Below, piece by piece: positions 46,358-56,895 of a DNA stretch of 64,000 nucleotides. The notes beneath the pieces are model-generated. The model saw only the letters and a program-made list of their open reading frames with translations, was not told the DNA's origin and searched no databases. How positions within the stretch are numbered: position 1 is the first letter of the stretch; every line of letters starts with the position of its first letter. The stretch is taken from contig NW_026598578.1 of NCBI RefSeq assembly GCF_029784155.1, positions 57,584-121,583 of the forward strand, in the 5' to 3' direction. Source of the stretch: Uranotaenia lowii (lineage: Eukaryota > Arthropoda > Insecta > Diptera > Culicidae). A program made the position numbers and the translations under genes.

Positions 46358-49300
46358 ATGCCACGAAAAACGAAAAGTAACTGCAACGCCTGCAAGAAGC
46401 CCGATAGTGATCGGATGGTAGCCAGCGATAAGTGCCAGCGTTGGTATCACTTTGATTGTGTCCAGGTTGGCGACTCTGTGGCAGACCGGTCCTGGTTGTG
46501 TCCTATTTGCGATATCGATACAACGGCTGAGGCAACTACTGTGAACCTTCGGAATGATGATGACAACAAATCACGCGTCTCTAAGGCAAGCACCTCAGCA
46601 TCCGTTCGAGCAGCTAGAGCAAACCTTGAACTTCAACGTTTAGATGAAATGAAGCAGTTAGAGATCAAACGTATCAACAGCGAGTTGGATCAGCAGAAGC
46701 AGGAAGCCGAGCTGGAAAAGAAACGGCTTGAAGAAGAGCGGAAACGCCGTGAAGAAGAGCAAGCCCTGGAAAGAACTCAGTTGGAAATTGCAAAACGTCA
46801 ACAAGAAGCTCTGAAGAAACTGGAGGAAATGTATTTGGCGGAAAAATACAAAATCCTCCATTCCCAAATCGATGAAACCAGCAGCCAGAAAAGCTTCATC
46901 ACCAGTACCCGGAAATCAAGAACCGATGAGTGGGTTGAACGTCTACCAGTTGTTAGGAAGCCAGAAGAAATGGATAAGCCTCCGATGAATCCTTCCGGAG
47001 AAGACGTAGTTCCTGTGAAGAATGTTCCTGAAAATGATAAACAAATAATCATGAATAATCCTGTATCGAAAAATTCCGCATTGCCCCGGGAATATAGTAC
47101 TCCAATAGTGAAGAACAGGGCCTTAGGTAATCAACAAGGACTTCCTAGTGAAAGCACCATTAATCCAGAAGTAGAACTGCCGAAGCAGGAGAACGGCTCG
47201 AGAAGACATCCGGAAAACAATGAACCGTCGAATCCAGTGGGTCGTAGAGTCCTCACTAATGCTCAGCTAGCCGCTCGGCAAGCTTTACCCAAAGATTTAC
47301 CTATATTTACGGGAAACCCGGAGGAATGGCCTATTTTCTTTAAAAGCTTTGAAAATATATCGGAAGAGTGTGGACTTTCAAATACTGAGAACCTTATCCG
47401 CCTCCAGCGCAGTTTGAAGGGGGACGCATTAGAAGCTGTACGCAGCCACCTTTTGGAGCCTGAGATGGTTCCATGTGTAATAGAAACTTTGCAGATGCTG
47501 TACGGTCGTCCCGAAATACTCCTTTCTTCACTCCTAGCAAAAATCCGAAGCACTCCAGCTCCGAGGGAAGGAAAGCTTGAATCGCTTATCTTCTATGGTC
47601 TAGCCATCCAAAACTACTGTAACCATTTAAAAGCAGTGAAACTTGAAGCCCATTTTTCGAACCCTATGCTGCTTAAGGAGCTAGTGGAGAAACTACCTTC
47701 GGACATTAAGATGAAGTGGGCTGATTACAGTGATGTCGCTGAAGATGTCAACTTGAAACTATTTGGGCAATTCATGTACGGAATCGTAAAGAAAGCCAGT
47801 GCCGTTACCTATCCCAGTGGGTCTACGACAACAAAATTAGAAGAAAATCGAATCCGAGGCGGTACAACGAAGCCAAAAGGTTTTCTACATCACAGTGACA
47901 CGTCGTCTTCCACAAGTGTAATTAGTCACCCCCGCAAAGTAAAAGTATGCCCCGTTTGTGAGAAATCTGGACATGATGTAGAGTACTGCTGTAAATTTAC
48001 TAATTCTTCTGTTGACGAGCGATTGCAAATCGTTAGATTACATAATTTATGCAAGAGCTGTCTAAGGAACCACAATCCCTGGCCATGCAGGCGGCCAAAA
48101 GAATGTACGCAAGAAGGATGCCGCATTCGCCACCATCCTTGGCTCCATTCCTTCCAATCGAATCCAAGTCCTCAGAATTACCATAGGTCGGACTGCTCAG
48201 TAATATACCGTATCGTCCCAGTAACCGTCTTCAATGGGTTGAAACACGTTGACACGTTTGCTTTGCTTGATGAGGCATCCGAAGTGACGATGATCGAAAC
48301 CAGTCTTGCAGAAACTCTTGAACTAGGAGGTACTGTAGATCCGCTTCACCTGAAATGGACAGGAAATGTCACTCGAGTTGAACAAAATTCACGTACTGTG
48401 GACGTTACAATATCCGGTAGAGGAAAACTGAAAAGGTTCACTCTGAAAAATGCTCGAACGGTTGAAGCTCTTGAACTGCCAATACAATCGATTGATTCGA
48501 AAAGTCTTACAGAACATTACCACCATCTTAGAGGATTGCCTATTGCCGACTACGACTCTGCCAGACCTCAAATTTTGATTGGGCTTGAGAATATCTATCT
48601 GGGTACTCCGTTGAAAGTAAGAGAAGGGGCACAAGGACATCCGACCGCAACCAAAACCCGACTTGGGTGGTGTGTGTACGGTGGTACTTCTATACATCGC
48701 AACTATCACCATGCCCTTAATAGCAGAGCTGTTAACGAAGATCGCGCGCTGTATGATTTAGTAAAAGAGTATGTAATGATCGATAATTTGGGAGTTGTTC
48801 CTAACACGACTTCACTGGAGTCACAGGAGGATCGGCGGGCACGCACTCTACTCGAGTCCACTACTCGTCGTATTCCTGGTGGTTTCGAGACAGGCCTGCT
48901 TTGGAAATCTGACGAGGTGAATCTTCCAGACAGTTACCCTATGGCTGAAAGCCGTTTACGGTGCCTCGAAAAGAAAATTTACAAAGACAAAAACCTCGTA
49001 GATCGCGTGAAAAATCAAATTGCCTATTATCTGTCGAAAGGATATGCTCACGTAACAACAGCCTCGGAACTATCTTCAGCGGATCCGGCCAAAGTCTGGT
49101 ACTTGCCACTTGGTATTGTTACAAATCCTAAAAAACCGGAGAAACTGAGGTTAATTTGGGATGCTTCTGCTCGAGTGCACAACATTTCCTTCAACTCAAT
49201 GATGCTCAAAGGGCCTGATCTTCTTGCGTCACTGCCTGCTGTACTTTATCGATTTCGTTCTCGTCGGGTAGCCATATGCGGCGATTTGAAGGAAATGTTT

Positions 49301-51111
49301 CATCAGATCAAAATTAAAGAAGAGGACAAATCTGCACAGAGATTCCTTTGGAGAAACAACACCTCTGAAAAGCCTACCATTTATACAATGGATGTAGCTA
49401 CATTTGGTTCAGCCTGCTCGCCATGTTCCGCGCAGTACATTAAAAATCTAAATGCCGGCGACTATAAACACCAATTTCCAGCGGCGGTCGAGGCCATTGT
49501 ATATGGCCACTATGTGGACGATTTTCTGGATAGCAGAGATGACGAAGAAGAAATAATACAGCTGATCAAAGACGTTAAGTTCGTACATCAACAGGGAGCC
49601 TTCGAAATCCGCAACTTTTCGTCAAATTCTGCTTATGTATTGGCGCAAATTGGCGATGGGAATGTCTGCGAGTCTAAAGATTTAAACTTTGCATCGCAGT
49701 CTGTTTTGGGTATCCAGTGGTTTCCAGAAAGCGATCTGTTCTCCTTTACACTAAATCTGCCAAGCCTAGACACGAGTATACTTGATGGCTCAATCCGACC
49801 GACAAAACGACAAATTTTACGCACCGTAATGAGTTTGTATGACCCCCTCGGTATGTTGGCAGCCTTTATCATCCACGGGAAGATCATCATTCAAAATTTA
49901 TGGAAGTTGGGCTGCATGTGGGATGAGCAGATTGATGACTCAAATTTTATCTATTGGAAGCGCTGGACGGAGATGTTTTGCCGATTGGGTGATGTATGCA
50001 TCCCTCGAGCATATTTCAATACTGCCGTTCCAGAAAACTGCACTCCAATCCAGCTACATACATTTGTTGATGCAAGCGAAGAAGCGTATGCGTGCTCAGT
50101 GTACTTCCGCTACTATGAGCGAGGTGTTTCGCGCTGTGTTCTTGTAGGGGCGAAGGCCAAGGTGGCCCCAGTGAAACCGCTCTCGATACCGCGACTAGAA
50201 TTACAAGCTGCAATCCTTGGAATACGTCTAGCAGATTTTATTCTACGAAACCATCAAATATCTATCTCAAAGCGGTATTTCTGGACCGACTCAGCAACCG
50301 TGCTCCACTGGATCAACTCGGATGCTCGCAAGTACAATGCTTACGTTGCATGTCGGATTGGCGAAATATTGACATCCACTGAGATCACGGAGTGGAAGTG
50401 GGTGCCAACTAAAGATAATGTAGCAGACGAAGCGACAAAATGGGGACATGGCCCTTGTTTCAACGCAGATAGTAGATGGTTTCGAGGACCAGAATTTCTC
50501 TGGGATGGCGAAGAATCCTGGCCAGAACAAAAGTGGAAACCAGCCAACAACAACGAAGAAATGCGCTCGACCTGTCTTCATCATCAGATAGCATCAGAGT
50601 TGTTAGTCGACACAACTCGATTTTCGAAATGGGAACGTCTTCTGCGAACGGTCGCGTATCTGTTTCGCTTTGGTTTACCGAGGACAACTGCTCAGCCCGT
50701 CGTCAATAGGCCTTTAGACTATCTGAACCAGGAGTTTTTGAAAAAGGCAGAAATCGCGTTGTTTCGTATTGCTCAGCAAGAATCCTTCCCCGCTGAGTTT
50801 GCTTTGTTCGAGAGAAGCAGAAATGGAAAGCCTGCGGGGGTGGTGCCGATCACCAGTCCGCTATACAAATTGTCAGCGTATATCAGCGAAGAAGGAGTGG
50901 TTAAAATGGACGGTCGTATCGGCGCCGCCCCCAACCTGCCGATCGAAGCTAAGTGCCCTATTATCTTAGCTAAGACCCATCCAATAACCTTTCTCATTGT
51001 AGACTATTATCATCGCCGGTACCTGCACCAGAACAACGAAACCGTCTTCAACGAGCTCCGCCAACGCTTCTACGTATCCGGGATGCGAAGATTAGTCCGC
51101 ACCGTCGCCTT
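46358..51111 (+). pseudogene. BEL-B gag-pol polyprotein, N-terminal 1585 residues (split by E2b)
   Basis: Open from the ATG at 46358 until E2b interrupts it. Domains in order: a PHD-like zinc finger (residues about 9-50: CNAC, then DKCQRWYHFDC, then CPIC) in which the usual third ligand position is Ser (MVASDKC); a long charged coiled coil (about 85-165); a DUF1759-type gag region (about 305-460); zinc knuckles (CPVCEKSGHDVEYC near 530, then CKSC...C); a DUF1758-type protease with LLDEAS near 636, where Gly of the D-x-G pattern is Ala; reverse transcriptase (about 900-1130) with YVDD near 1050; RNase H with FVDAS near 1235, WTDSAT near 1309 and a later DNVADEA; and the integrase zinc-binding HRRYLH near 1552. 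E2b sits between the His and Cys pairs of that zinc site. Confidence 0.95.
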
Positions 51112-53125
51112 CCCGCATAATTGAGGATTGTTACCAAACAATTTCCTCAATAGTCAAACGAAGATTTGATAAAGTGTAAAAAAACGTTTAGCAAACGATT
51201 ATGGAAATCGTTAAATACATTCCTTGAATAGTGAAAACTAAATTGATTGTATTTTAAATATGTTGTTAGGTTATGTAACTGTTAAAAACCGTTCAGACAG
51301 TTGTATGGAAAAACTTTTCTACTAACAGTCCGGTTAAGATCCAAAATCTGCTAATGGAAAACGTATCCCGTTCATCAAACTATATGGGAAACAGTTTTTT
51401 CTAAAAGTTCTCTTGTAACGTAATGTTTACAGTAACAGTTTTGAACGGGTCTGACACATCGTTCTTCCAACGTTATGCAGACTTCTCTCCAAACCGTTTG
51501 TAACAAGGCACCCACACATGCAGATTATTTGTTTACTTTTTTCGAAATGAAAACACAAAATGTAGTTTTGAAAGCAATAATTTCAATTTATTTCTTCGTT
51601 TCACAATTTCACAGTCTCACTTTTCTCCCCTTCCATATTATCTTGCTCCTGGAACGGCTATTGGAAATGTAGGGCCGTTTAATTCGCTTCCGGAAGAGAA
51701 AGTTGGTGGTAGTGGCCCCATGATTCCTTCGCCTAAAGTTGAATATTCTGCGGGAGTTGTAAAACAGCAACTGGTCTAGTAAAAAACACCGAGAAAGGAT
51801 CAGCTGGATGGATTTGATGGTTTTTGTTGCGGAAATTCATAGTTTCCCCCAGACAGCAGATTAAAATTTTTGCAGCCGCCATTTCATGTGAAGTCGATGA
51901 CTACCTGAAAATGAAAAACGGTGGAAAAAACTAAAAGCAATAACAATGTATTAAACTTACGTGATGCGTTTTATAAATGTTGCGCAGGTTTATTTTTTGA
52001 ATTGCGATTATCTAAACGCGCGAAACCGGACGGCTGGAGGAACGTAACTCGATTCCGAAGCAAAAAATTGTTGACGGTTCGGTTCAGTGGTGCCAACCAT
52101 ACCGATACACTTAGAAATACATAAATATTTGTTAAAAAAATATTTTTTAAGTGTTTGATAATTTCTCTGAGAGTAATATTCAGGTTCAATTAAACAAAAC
52201 TTCGGATATTAAAATCATGTGATTCGGGTTTATAAACATATAAGTTCTATCTCTTTCGAAAAAAGAAATATATTTTTTAAGATTTTACTCTCAAAAACAC
52301 ATGGGCTTGTGATATAGCTCATTGGCAAGTCAGGCTTCCTAAGTCGATGTCCGTATCCAGCCTAAGATTAAACATCGAACAAAGTTGTACCGGGTAAGTT
52401 TTTGAATAACTGTCCACCTTTTGAATAACTGCAAAGTTTAAATTAAGTCGCGAATGTCATAAAAATGGTAAACGACTATAATCGAGAAAGGAAAAACATC
52501 ACAAATTAGGATTTTAGAGTATCAAATAATTTTATGTTAATTTCATTGAATAAAAATAAATAAGTAAACATGAACTATTATGCTTATAAATATTTTCATA
52601 TTTCAAAACCAAGCAAAAAGGGGCCCCTAAAATCAGATGTAATGTAATGACTGGAATTTGCGACTAGACTATTAAAATACTTGCTCAAATGATTTTCATG
52701 ATGCATGATTGATTCTTTTAAACTGTTGTTTTGTAATAATTAAATAAAATGTAGAATAACGTGCATTTTCTAGGAAGGATATTTTCCATATTTTCATAAA
52801 TGTGTACGAATTTTGTGCGAAATCATCTGGCATCTCTGATCGGCGTTTCGTTCATTTTTGACGTAAATATGGCAGAAGAAATGGACGATATGGGTTACGA
52901 TTAGAGATCATTTTGACGATTATAGAAATATAGAAGGAAATCGTTATTACCATTCTTTCACCTTTCTAGATACCATCACTTTTTCACGTGAACGTTCATA
53001 TTTTGTTTTTATCGTTCTCGAGGTAAAGTTTTATAGAACAGCTACGTTTACAGAGACAATCACTGTTTCTGAAGCCGTGGATGTATAGTATGGACTGTTT
53101 CAGATATAGTTTTTTAGTATGCGGG
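51112..53125 (+). mobile_element. E2b: 2014-bp transposon inserted in BEL-B pol (TSD TT)
   Basis: Same element as E2a, in the same orientation. TT flanks it at 51110-51111 and 53126-53127. Removing the element and one TT rejoins pol in frame through the integrase zinc-binding site (VAF then RCQWC), which proves the boundaries and the 2-bp duplication. It also contains the SINE-like fragment near 52295-52405. Confidence 0.95.
51638..51775 (-). pseudogene. Captured-looking terminal coding exon inside E2b
   Basis: Identical to the exon at 37298-37435: acceptor-like ACTAG, 45 open codons, TAA, then AATAAA on minus. It is antisense to E2b and also antisense to BEL-B pol. Confidence 0.4.
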
Positions 53126-54212
53126 TTCCGATGCCAGTGGTGTAAGGTTTACAACAAGTCCCCAGTTCAACCTAAGATGGCGCCACTTCCGAGAGCTCGC
53201 TTAATTGCCTTTCAACGACCCTTCACTTACGTTGGTCTCGATTATTTCGGCCCCCTGCTGGTGAAGGTAGGTCGTTCACATGTGAAACGTTGGGTAGCAC
53301 TTTTCACGTGCTTTACCACTCGAGCTATTCATATGGAAGTGGCTATCTACTATGTCCTGCAAGATGTGTATACGAAAGTTCATCGCTCGCAGAGGGGCCC
53401 CCGTAGAAATCTATTCAGACAACGGGACCAATTTCCGAGGTGCTGCGAATGAACTTCGAGTCCAATTACAAGACATCAATCTACAATGCGCCACATCATT
53501 TACAAACACCAATACGAAGTGGTTTTTCAACCCACCAGCCGCGCCCCACACCGGTGGCGTCTGGGAACGGCTTGTTCGCTCCGTCAAAACGGCGTTAGAA
53601 AGCTTCTACGATGTACCGAGAGTTCCCGATGAAGAAACTTTTGAGACTATTATACTAGAAGCTGAAAGTATGATTAACAGCAGACCCTTGACCTATATAC
53701 CACTTGAAACGACAAGTCAAGAGGCGCTTACGCCCAATCATTTTTTGTTGGGAAGCTCAAACGGCGTCAAACAGCCGCCTATAGATCCATCTAATGCTCT
53801 TGAAAGTCTCCGTAGTAGTTGGAACTTGGCTCAGCTTATTCTCGACGGCTTCTGGAAACGATGGTTAAAGGAGTATCTTCCGACGATTGCTAGGCGCACC
53901 AAGTGGTTTAAAGAAACCAAACCAATTGAACCTGGAGACCTTGTCTTTGTGGTCGATGACAAGAAACGCAACAGCTGGATCCGTGGACAGATTGAGGAGG
54001 TATTTCCAGGAAAAGATGGAATCGCTAGGCAAGCATTAATTCGCACCAACGTTGGCCTTATTCGCCGTGGAGTGGGAAATCTAGCCGTTATCGACGTTGT
54101 GAAAGATTGTAAGGCAGCGGTTAGCGGAACTGAAACCTCGCCTCACGGGGTGGGGAATGTTGCGGCCACAGATACATCTGTCGACCCCTCGGTTTCACAC
54201 GTCACGTCCTAG
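53126..54212 (+). pseudogene. BEL-B integrase, C-terminal part with frameshift
   Basis: Continues pol after E2b: the zinc-site Cys pair (RCQWC), then the DDE integrase core with the first Asp in YVGLDYFGP, the second in YSDNGTNF and Glu in GGVWERL. The frame is lost near 53340-53355, just after IHMEVA: the reading frame on the left runs to a stop at 53452, while the true continuation is the frame open from about 53345 to TAG at 54210-54212. The shift is consistent with a small deletion (8 nt would fit the usual spacing), which is inference. A C-terminal region with a VVDDKKRNSWIRGQIEEV stretch follows. The last 18 codons lie inside the 3' LTR. Confidence 0.92.
54141..54157 (+). promoter_or_regulatory. 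BEL-B polypurine tract
   Basis: CCTCACGGGGTGGGGAA immediately precedes the 3' LTR. The GGGGTGGGGAA run is the likely plus-strand primer. It overlaps the pol coding frame, which continues into the LTR. Confidence 0.65.
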
Positions 54213-54511
54213 GGAAGAGGGAAGCTGTCAACCATAAGTGAACGAAGCTAGAAGATAGTTAAAACAAAATACAAATTAAAAGGGGGCAATTCTAAAAACG
54301 TGTTGGAAGTGAAAGCTAGGTGGAATTCAGGCAGAATAATTTACATTTATTACTTTACTTTATTACTTTAAACACTAAATCGTAAGTCTGAATTCAATTA
54401 TTACTTAAAACCAGTTTCTAAAATATAATATTTAGCTTTTAGCTGTTTATTCTGCTGAAGAGGAAGTGTTTTAAAATTTACATAACCTCGTCACGAAGAT
54501 TAACCGTGACA
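54158..54511 (+). repeat. BEL-B 3' LTR
   Basis: 354 bp with the same ends as the 5' LTR and one visible difference. It contains the pol stop codon at 54210-54212. Confidence 0.95.
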
Positions 54512-54630
54512 CACTGCTTGCCGTGATCAAGCAGATGCGTGTGGCAGATATAAAGCAATAATGTTGCTGGTGGCCGACGTGATTCCTTAATCAATAGCGT
54601 TGTGCGCGCACTGTCGTTTTGGCGCGAACA
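54512..54630 (-). repeat. BEL-A right LTR (5' LTR), second part
   Basis: Resumes with the second CACT and runs GCTTGCCGTGATC...GGCGCGAACA to 54630. Together with 45628-45958 it makes 446 bp. ATCAT at 54631-54635 is the right target duplication of BEL-A and already belongs to the satellite. Confidence 0.95.
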
Positions 54631-55426
54631 ATCATTTTTTTCGATTTTTTCTGGTCGGGGGTTGTGCGAAAAACCTTGAATTTTTTGAATCTTGCAAAAT
54701 TTTAAACTCAAAAATTTTTCGGCAAAAAATCATTTTTTTCGATTTTTTTCTGGTCGGGGGTCGTGCGAAAAACCTTGAATTTTTTGAATCTTGCAAAATT
54801 TTAAACTCGAAAATTTTTCGGCAAAAAATCATTTTTTTCGATTTTTTCTGGTCGGGGGTCGTGCGAAAAACCTTGAATTTTTTGAATGTTGCAAAATTTT
54901 AAACTCGAAAATTTTTCGGCAAAAAATCATTTTTTTCGATTTTTTCTGGTCGGGGTTCGTGCGAAAAACCTTGAATTTTTTGAATCTTGCAAAATTTTAA
55001 ACTTGAAAATTTGTCGGCAAAAAATCATTTTTTTTCGATTTTTTCTGGTCGGGGGTCGTGCGAAAAACCTTGAATTTTTTGAATCTTGCAAAATTTTAAA
55101 CTCGAAAATTTTTCGGCAAAAAATCATTTTTTTTGATTTTTTTTGGTCGGGGGTCGTGCGAAAAACCTTGAATTTTTTGAATCTTGCAAAATTTTAAACT
55201 CGAAAATTTTTCGACAAAAATTTATTTTTTTCGATTTTTTCTGGTCGGGGGTCGTGCGAAAAACCTTCAATTTTTTGAATCTTGCAAAATTTTAAACTGA
55301 AAATTTTTCGGCAAAAAATCATTTTTTTTCGATTTTTTTTTGGTCGGGGGTCGTGCGTAAAACCTTGAATTTTTTGAATCTTGCAAAATTTTAAACTCGA
55401 AAATTTTTTTTTTTGGTCGGGGCCGT
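54631..55426. repeat. 98-bp satellite array, right remainder
   Basis: About eight monomers of the same satellite in the same orientation, starting mid-monomer exactly where the left array stops. They share marks with the last monomers before BEL-A, such as AAAATTTGTCG and long T runs. Divergence grows to the right, for example AAACTGAAAATT at 55294 and GTGCGTAAAACC at 55351. Confidence 0.95.
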
Positions 55427-55530
55427 TTTTCGCGCGACTCCCGAGTCGGGGTTCGCGCGATAAACCTTGACTCTAGCGGCCAGATGAGCCTCATTGAATT
55501 TTTTTAATCATGCAAAATTTTCCACTATGC
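55427..55530. repeat. Degenerate satellite edge
   Basis: Fragments such as GGGGTTCGCGCGATAAACCTT and TTTAATCATGCAAAATTTTCC still resemble the monomer but are broken by unrelated bases (GACTCTAGCGGCCAGATGAG). This looks like the eroded end of the array, about 160-180 bp before the SAP30BP poly(A) region. Confidence 0.65.
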
Positions 55531-55672
55531 TTCTAAAATTGATACCTTCTTTTTTAATATTATTTGATTGTTAAGACTAATGTTGACATGCTAAACCAAC
55601 ATAAGAATCTGAATGCATATATTACGAAGTTGTAATCGAGTTTCTTTGCACATAGGAAAAGGCAAAACATCT

Positions 55673-55699
55673 TTTATTTAGGTATAAACAATTTTTATT
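55673..55699 (-). terminator. SAP30BP polyadenylation signals
   Basis: Two AATAAA hexamers on minus, at 55699-55694 and 55678-55673, lie just past the stop codon at 55712. Confidence 0.7.
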
Positions 55700-55711
55700 G
55701 AACATCCGGTT

Positions 55712-56756
55712 TTAAACTTTAGGTTTTTTGGGTAGCGAACCGAATGCCGATATCACGGTTCCCTTCGTTCCGGTCGCTGTAGTGGTTAGAGGTTGCGTTA
55801 CCATTCCGGCTGGCTTCAGCACTGCCGCTGAGCCAACTGCTCCTGGTGCTGCTCCCAGAACACCCGGTTGATCCCATTTGGATTTGCGCTTTTTGGATTC
55901 ATCAGTCGGGTCAACCTTTTTCACCCCGACTTGAATTTCCGTTTTGCTTTCCTTGCGGGCCTTTTCAATCTTCTCCATCTCTACCTTCTGAGCCTTGGCC
56001 AACTCTTCGTAGTATGATTCTTTACCCCACTGGAAAGGGTCGAATATTTCCGGCGGATAGTTTGTGCCCATTTCATTAATGTCGCAGAATTGGATAAGTT
56101 TCTCGTAGATACTGGGGTTGCGAAATTCCTTTCGCTCCTGGATAATCCTATTGGTATCCATGTTTGAATTCCGCATCTTTTCGTACAAAGTCGAAATCTT
56201 GTCTTGCAATTCTAGTGAGCATTTACCTTTAGGTTCTGGGGGTAAACTAAATCCGTACAGCTTGGCTCGATCAATTTTTTTTGGGGATGTTGTTTCTGGT
56301 TTTGGTATTTCATCGTCTGACATATCCATTTGCTCTTGTTCGCGATGGGGAGATACATTTTCTTCATCCGATACAATGGTATCATCGAAGTAGCTAACCA
56401 ACCGGAGGGCTTTTTTACGAGATCCGGTGGATTCAGATGAATTGCCGGCCGCAGCTATCGGTGGAACAGGCGATGGTGAGGACTTTGCTATATTTAGAAC
56501 CGGATTTACGGGTGACGCAGCAGAACTCTCGGATTGCTCGTTCAATGGCGTTGGCTGTCGTGAACGAATCCTAGCCTGGAAATACAAACGATTTTTTTTT
56601 AAATTGTGTTTGAAATGAAAAATATTTGCCAACCTGTGAGGAAGTACTCTCTCCATCCGATTGTACTGAGCCTTCTTCCGATTTATTATCGTCCTCATTT
56701 TCAGAGTCTGTATAGGTAGCAGTTAAAGATGCTAGCGCTGAGTTTTTCGCACTCAT
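55712..56756 (-). CDS. SAP30BP: SAP30-binding protein homologue (HCNGP family)
   Basis: Two exons: 56756-56634 (41 codons, ATG at 56756-56754) and 56575-55712 (287 codons plus stop), joined at phase 0 across a 58-bp intron (CAG|GTTGGC donor, TTTCCAG acceptor). The 328-aa product is close in length to animal SAP30BP (about 300). The N-terminal half is acidic and Ser-rich. The conserved HCNGP region spans roughly residues 155-240, with KLYGFSLPPEP, FRNPSIYEKLIQFC and MGTNYPPEIFDP. A Lys-rich helix and a low-complexity Ala/Thr tail follow. Family members are nuclear proteins linked to transcriptional corepression and to splicing of short introns. The gene looks intact. It is divergent from RanBP9/10, and its 3' end lies almost against the satellite. 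Confidence 0.93.
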
Positions 56757-56895
56757 GCTTAAACTGGCTTCTCTCAAAAAGATTAATTTTTAAAATTGAT
56801 TCCAACACAAATTACAAACGATGCATCTGAAACTTCTTCTCCTCTTCTTTATGGCCAGCTGTTCTTTCAATGCATCTGAAACTGAATTCTGACCT

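Larger units (their letters stand above)
45959..54511 (+). mobile_element. BEL-B: second BEL/Pao retrotransposon, inserted in the BEL-A LTR (TSD CACT)
   Basis: Two 354-bp LTRs (45959-46312 and 54158-54511) bound it and differ at one visible base (near 46252, A against T at 54451). The 4-bp duplication CACT (45955-45958, 54512-54515) is confirmed by the intact left LTR of BEL-A, which reads CGCACTGCTTGCC. Without E2b it is about 6.54 kb, a full-length size for the family. It encodes a gag-pol polyprotein on plus, now split by E2b and frameshifted. Confidence 0.95.
28714..54630 (-). mobile_element. BEL-A: BEL/Pao LTR retrotransposon inserted in the satellite, with many nested elements
   Basis: Two 446-bp LTRs bound this 25.9-kb interval. 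The 5-bp TSD ATCAT (28709-28713 and 54631-54635) lies in satellite sequence on both sides, so removing the element restores a normal monomer. Orientation is minus: the tRNA-primer-like site abuts the right LTR, the purine-rich tract abuts the left LTR, and the gag frame reads leftward. Without guests the element is about 5059 bp (28714-33149, 44419-44490, 45523-45958, 54516-54630). It codes gag and protease only. The LTRs differ at 3 sites that I can see (28742, the FTGG/TCGG change near 28821, and near 29021), about 99.3% identity, so the insertion is young. Guests are E1a, P1 and BEL-B and everything inside them. Confidence 0.93.

Noticed and set aside
46658..50997. Minus and alternate-frame ORFs within BEL-B gag-pol
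   Set aside because: Shadow frames of the 1585-residue coding frame without motifs of their own.
55846..56618. Plus-strand ORFs of 77, 91 and 63 aa
   Set aside because: They are antisense shadows of the SAP30BP coding exon.
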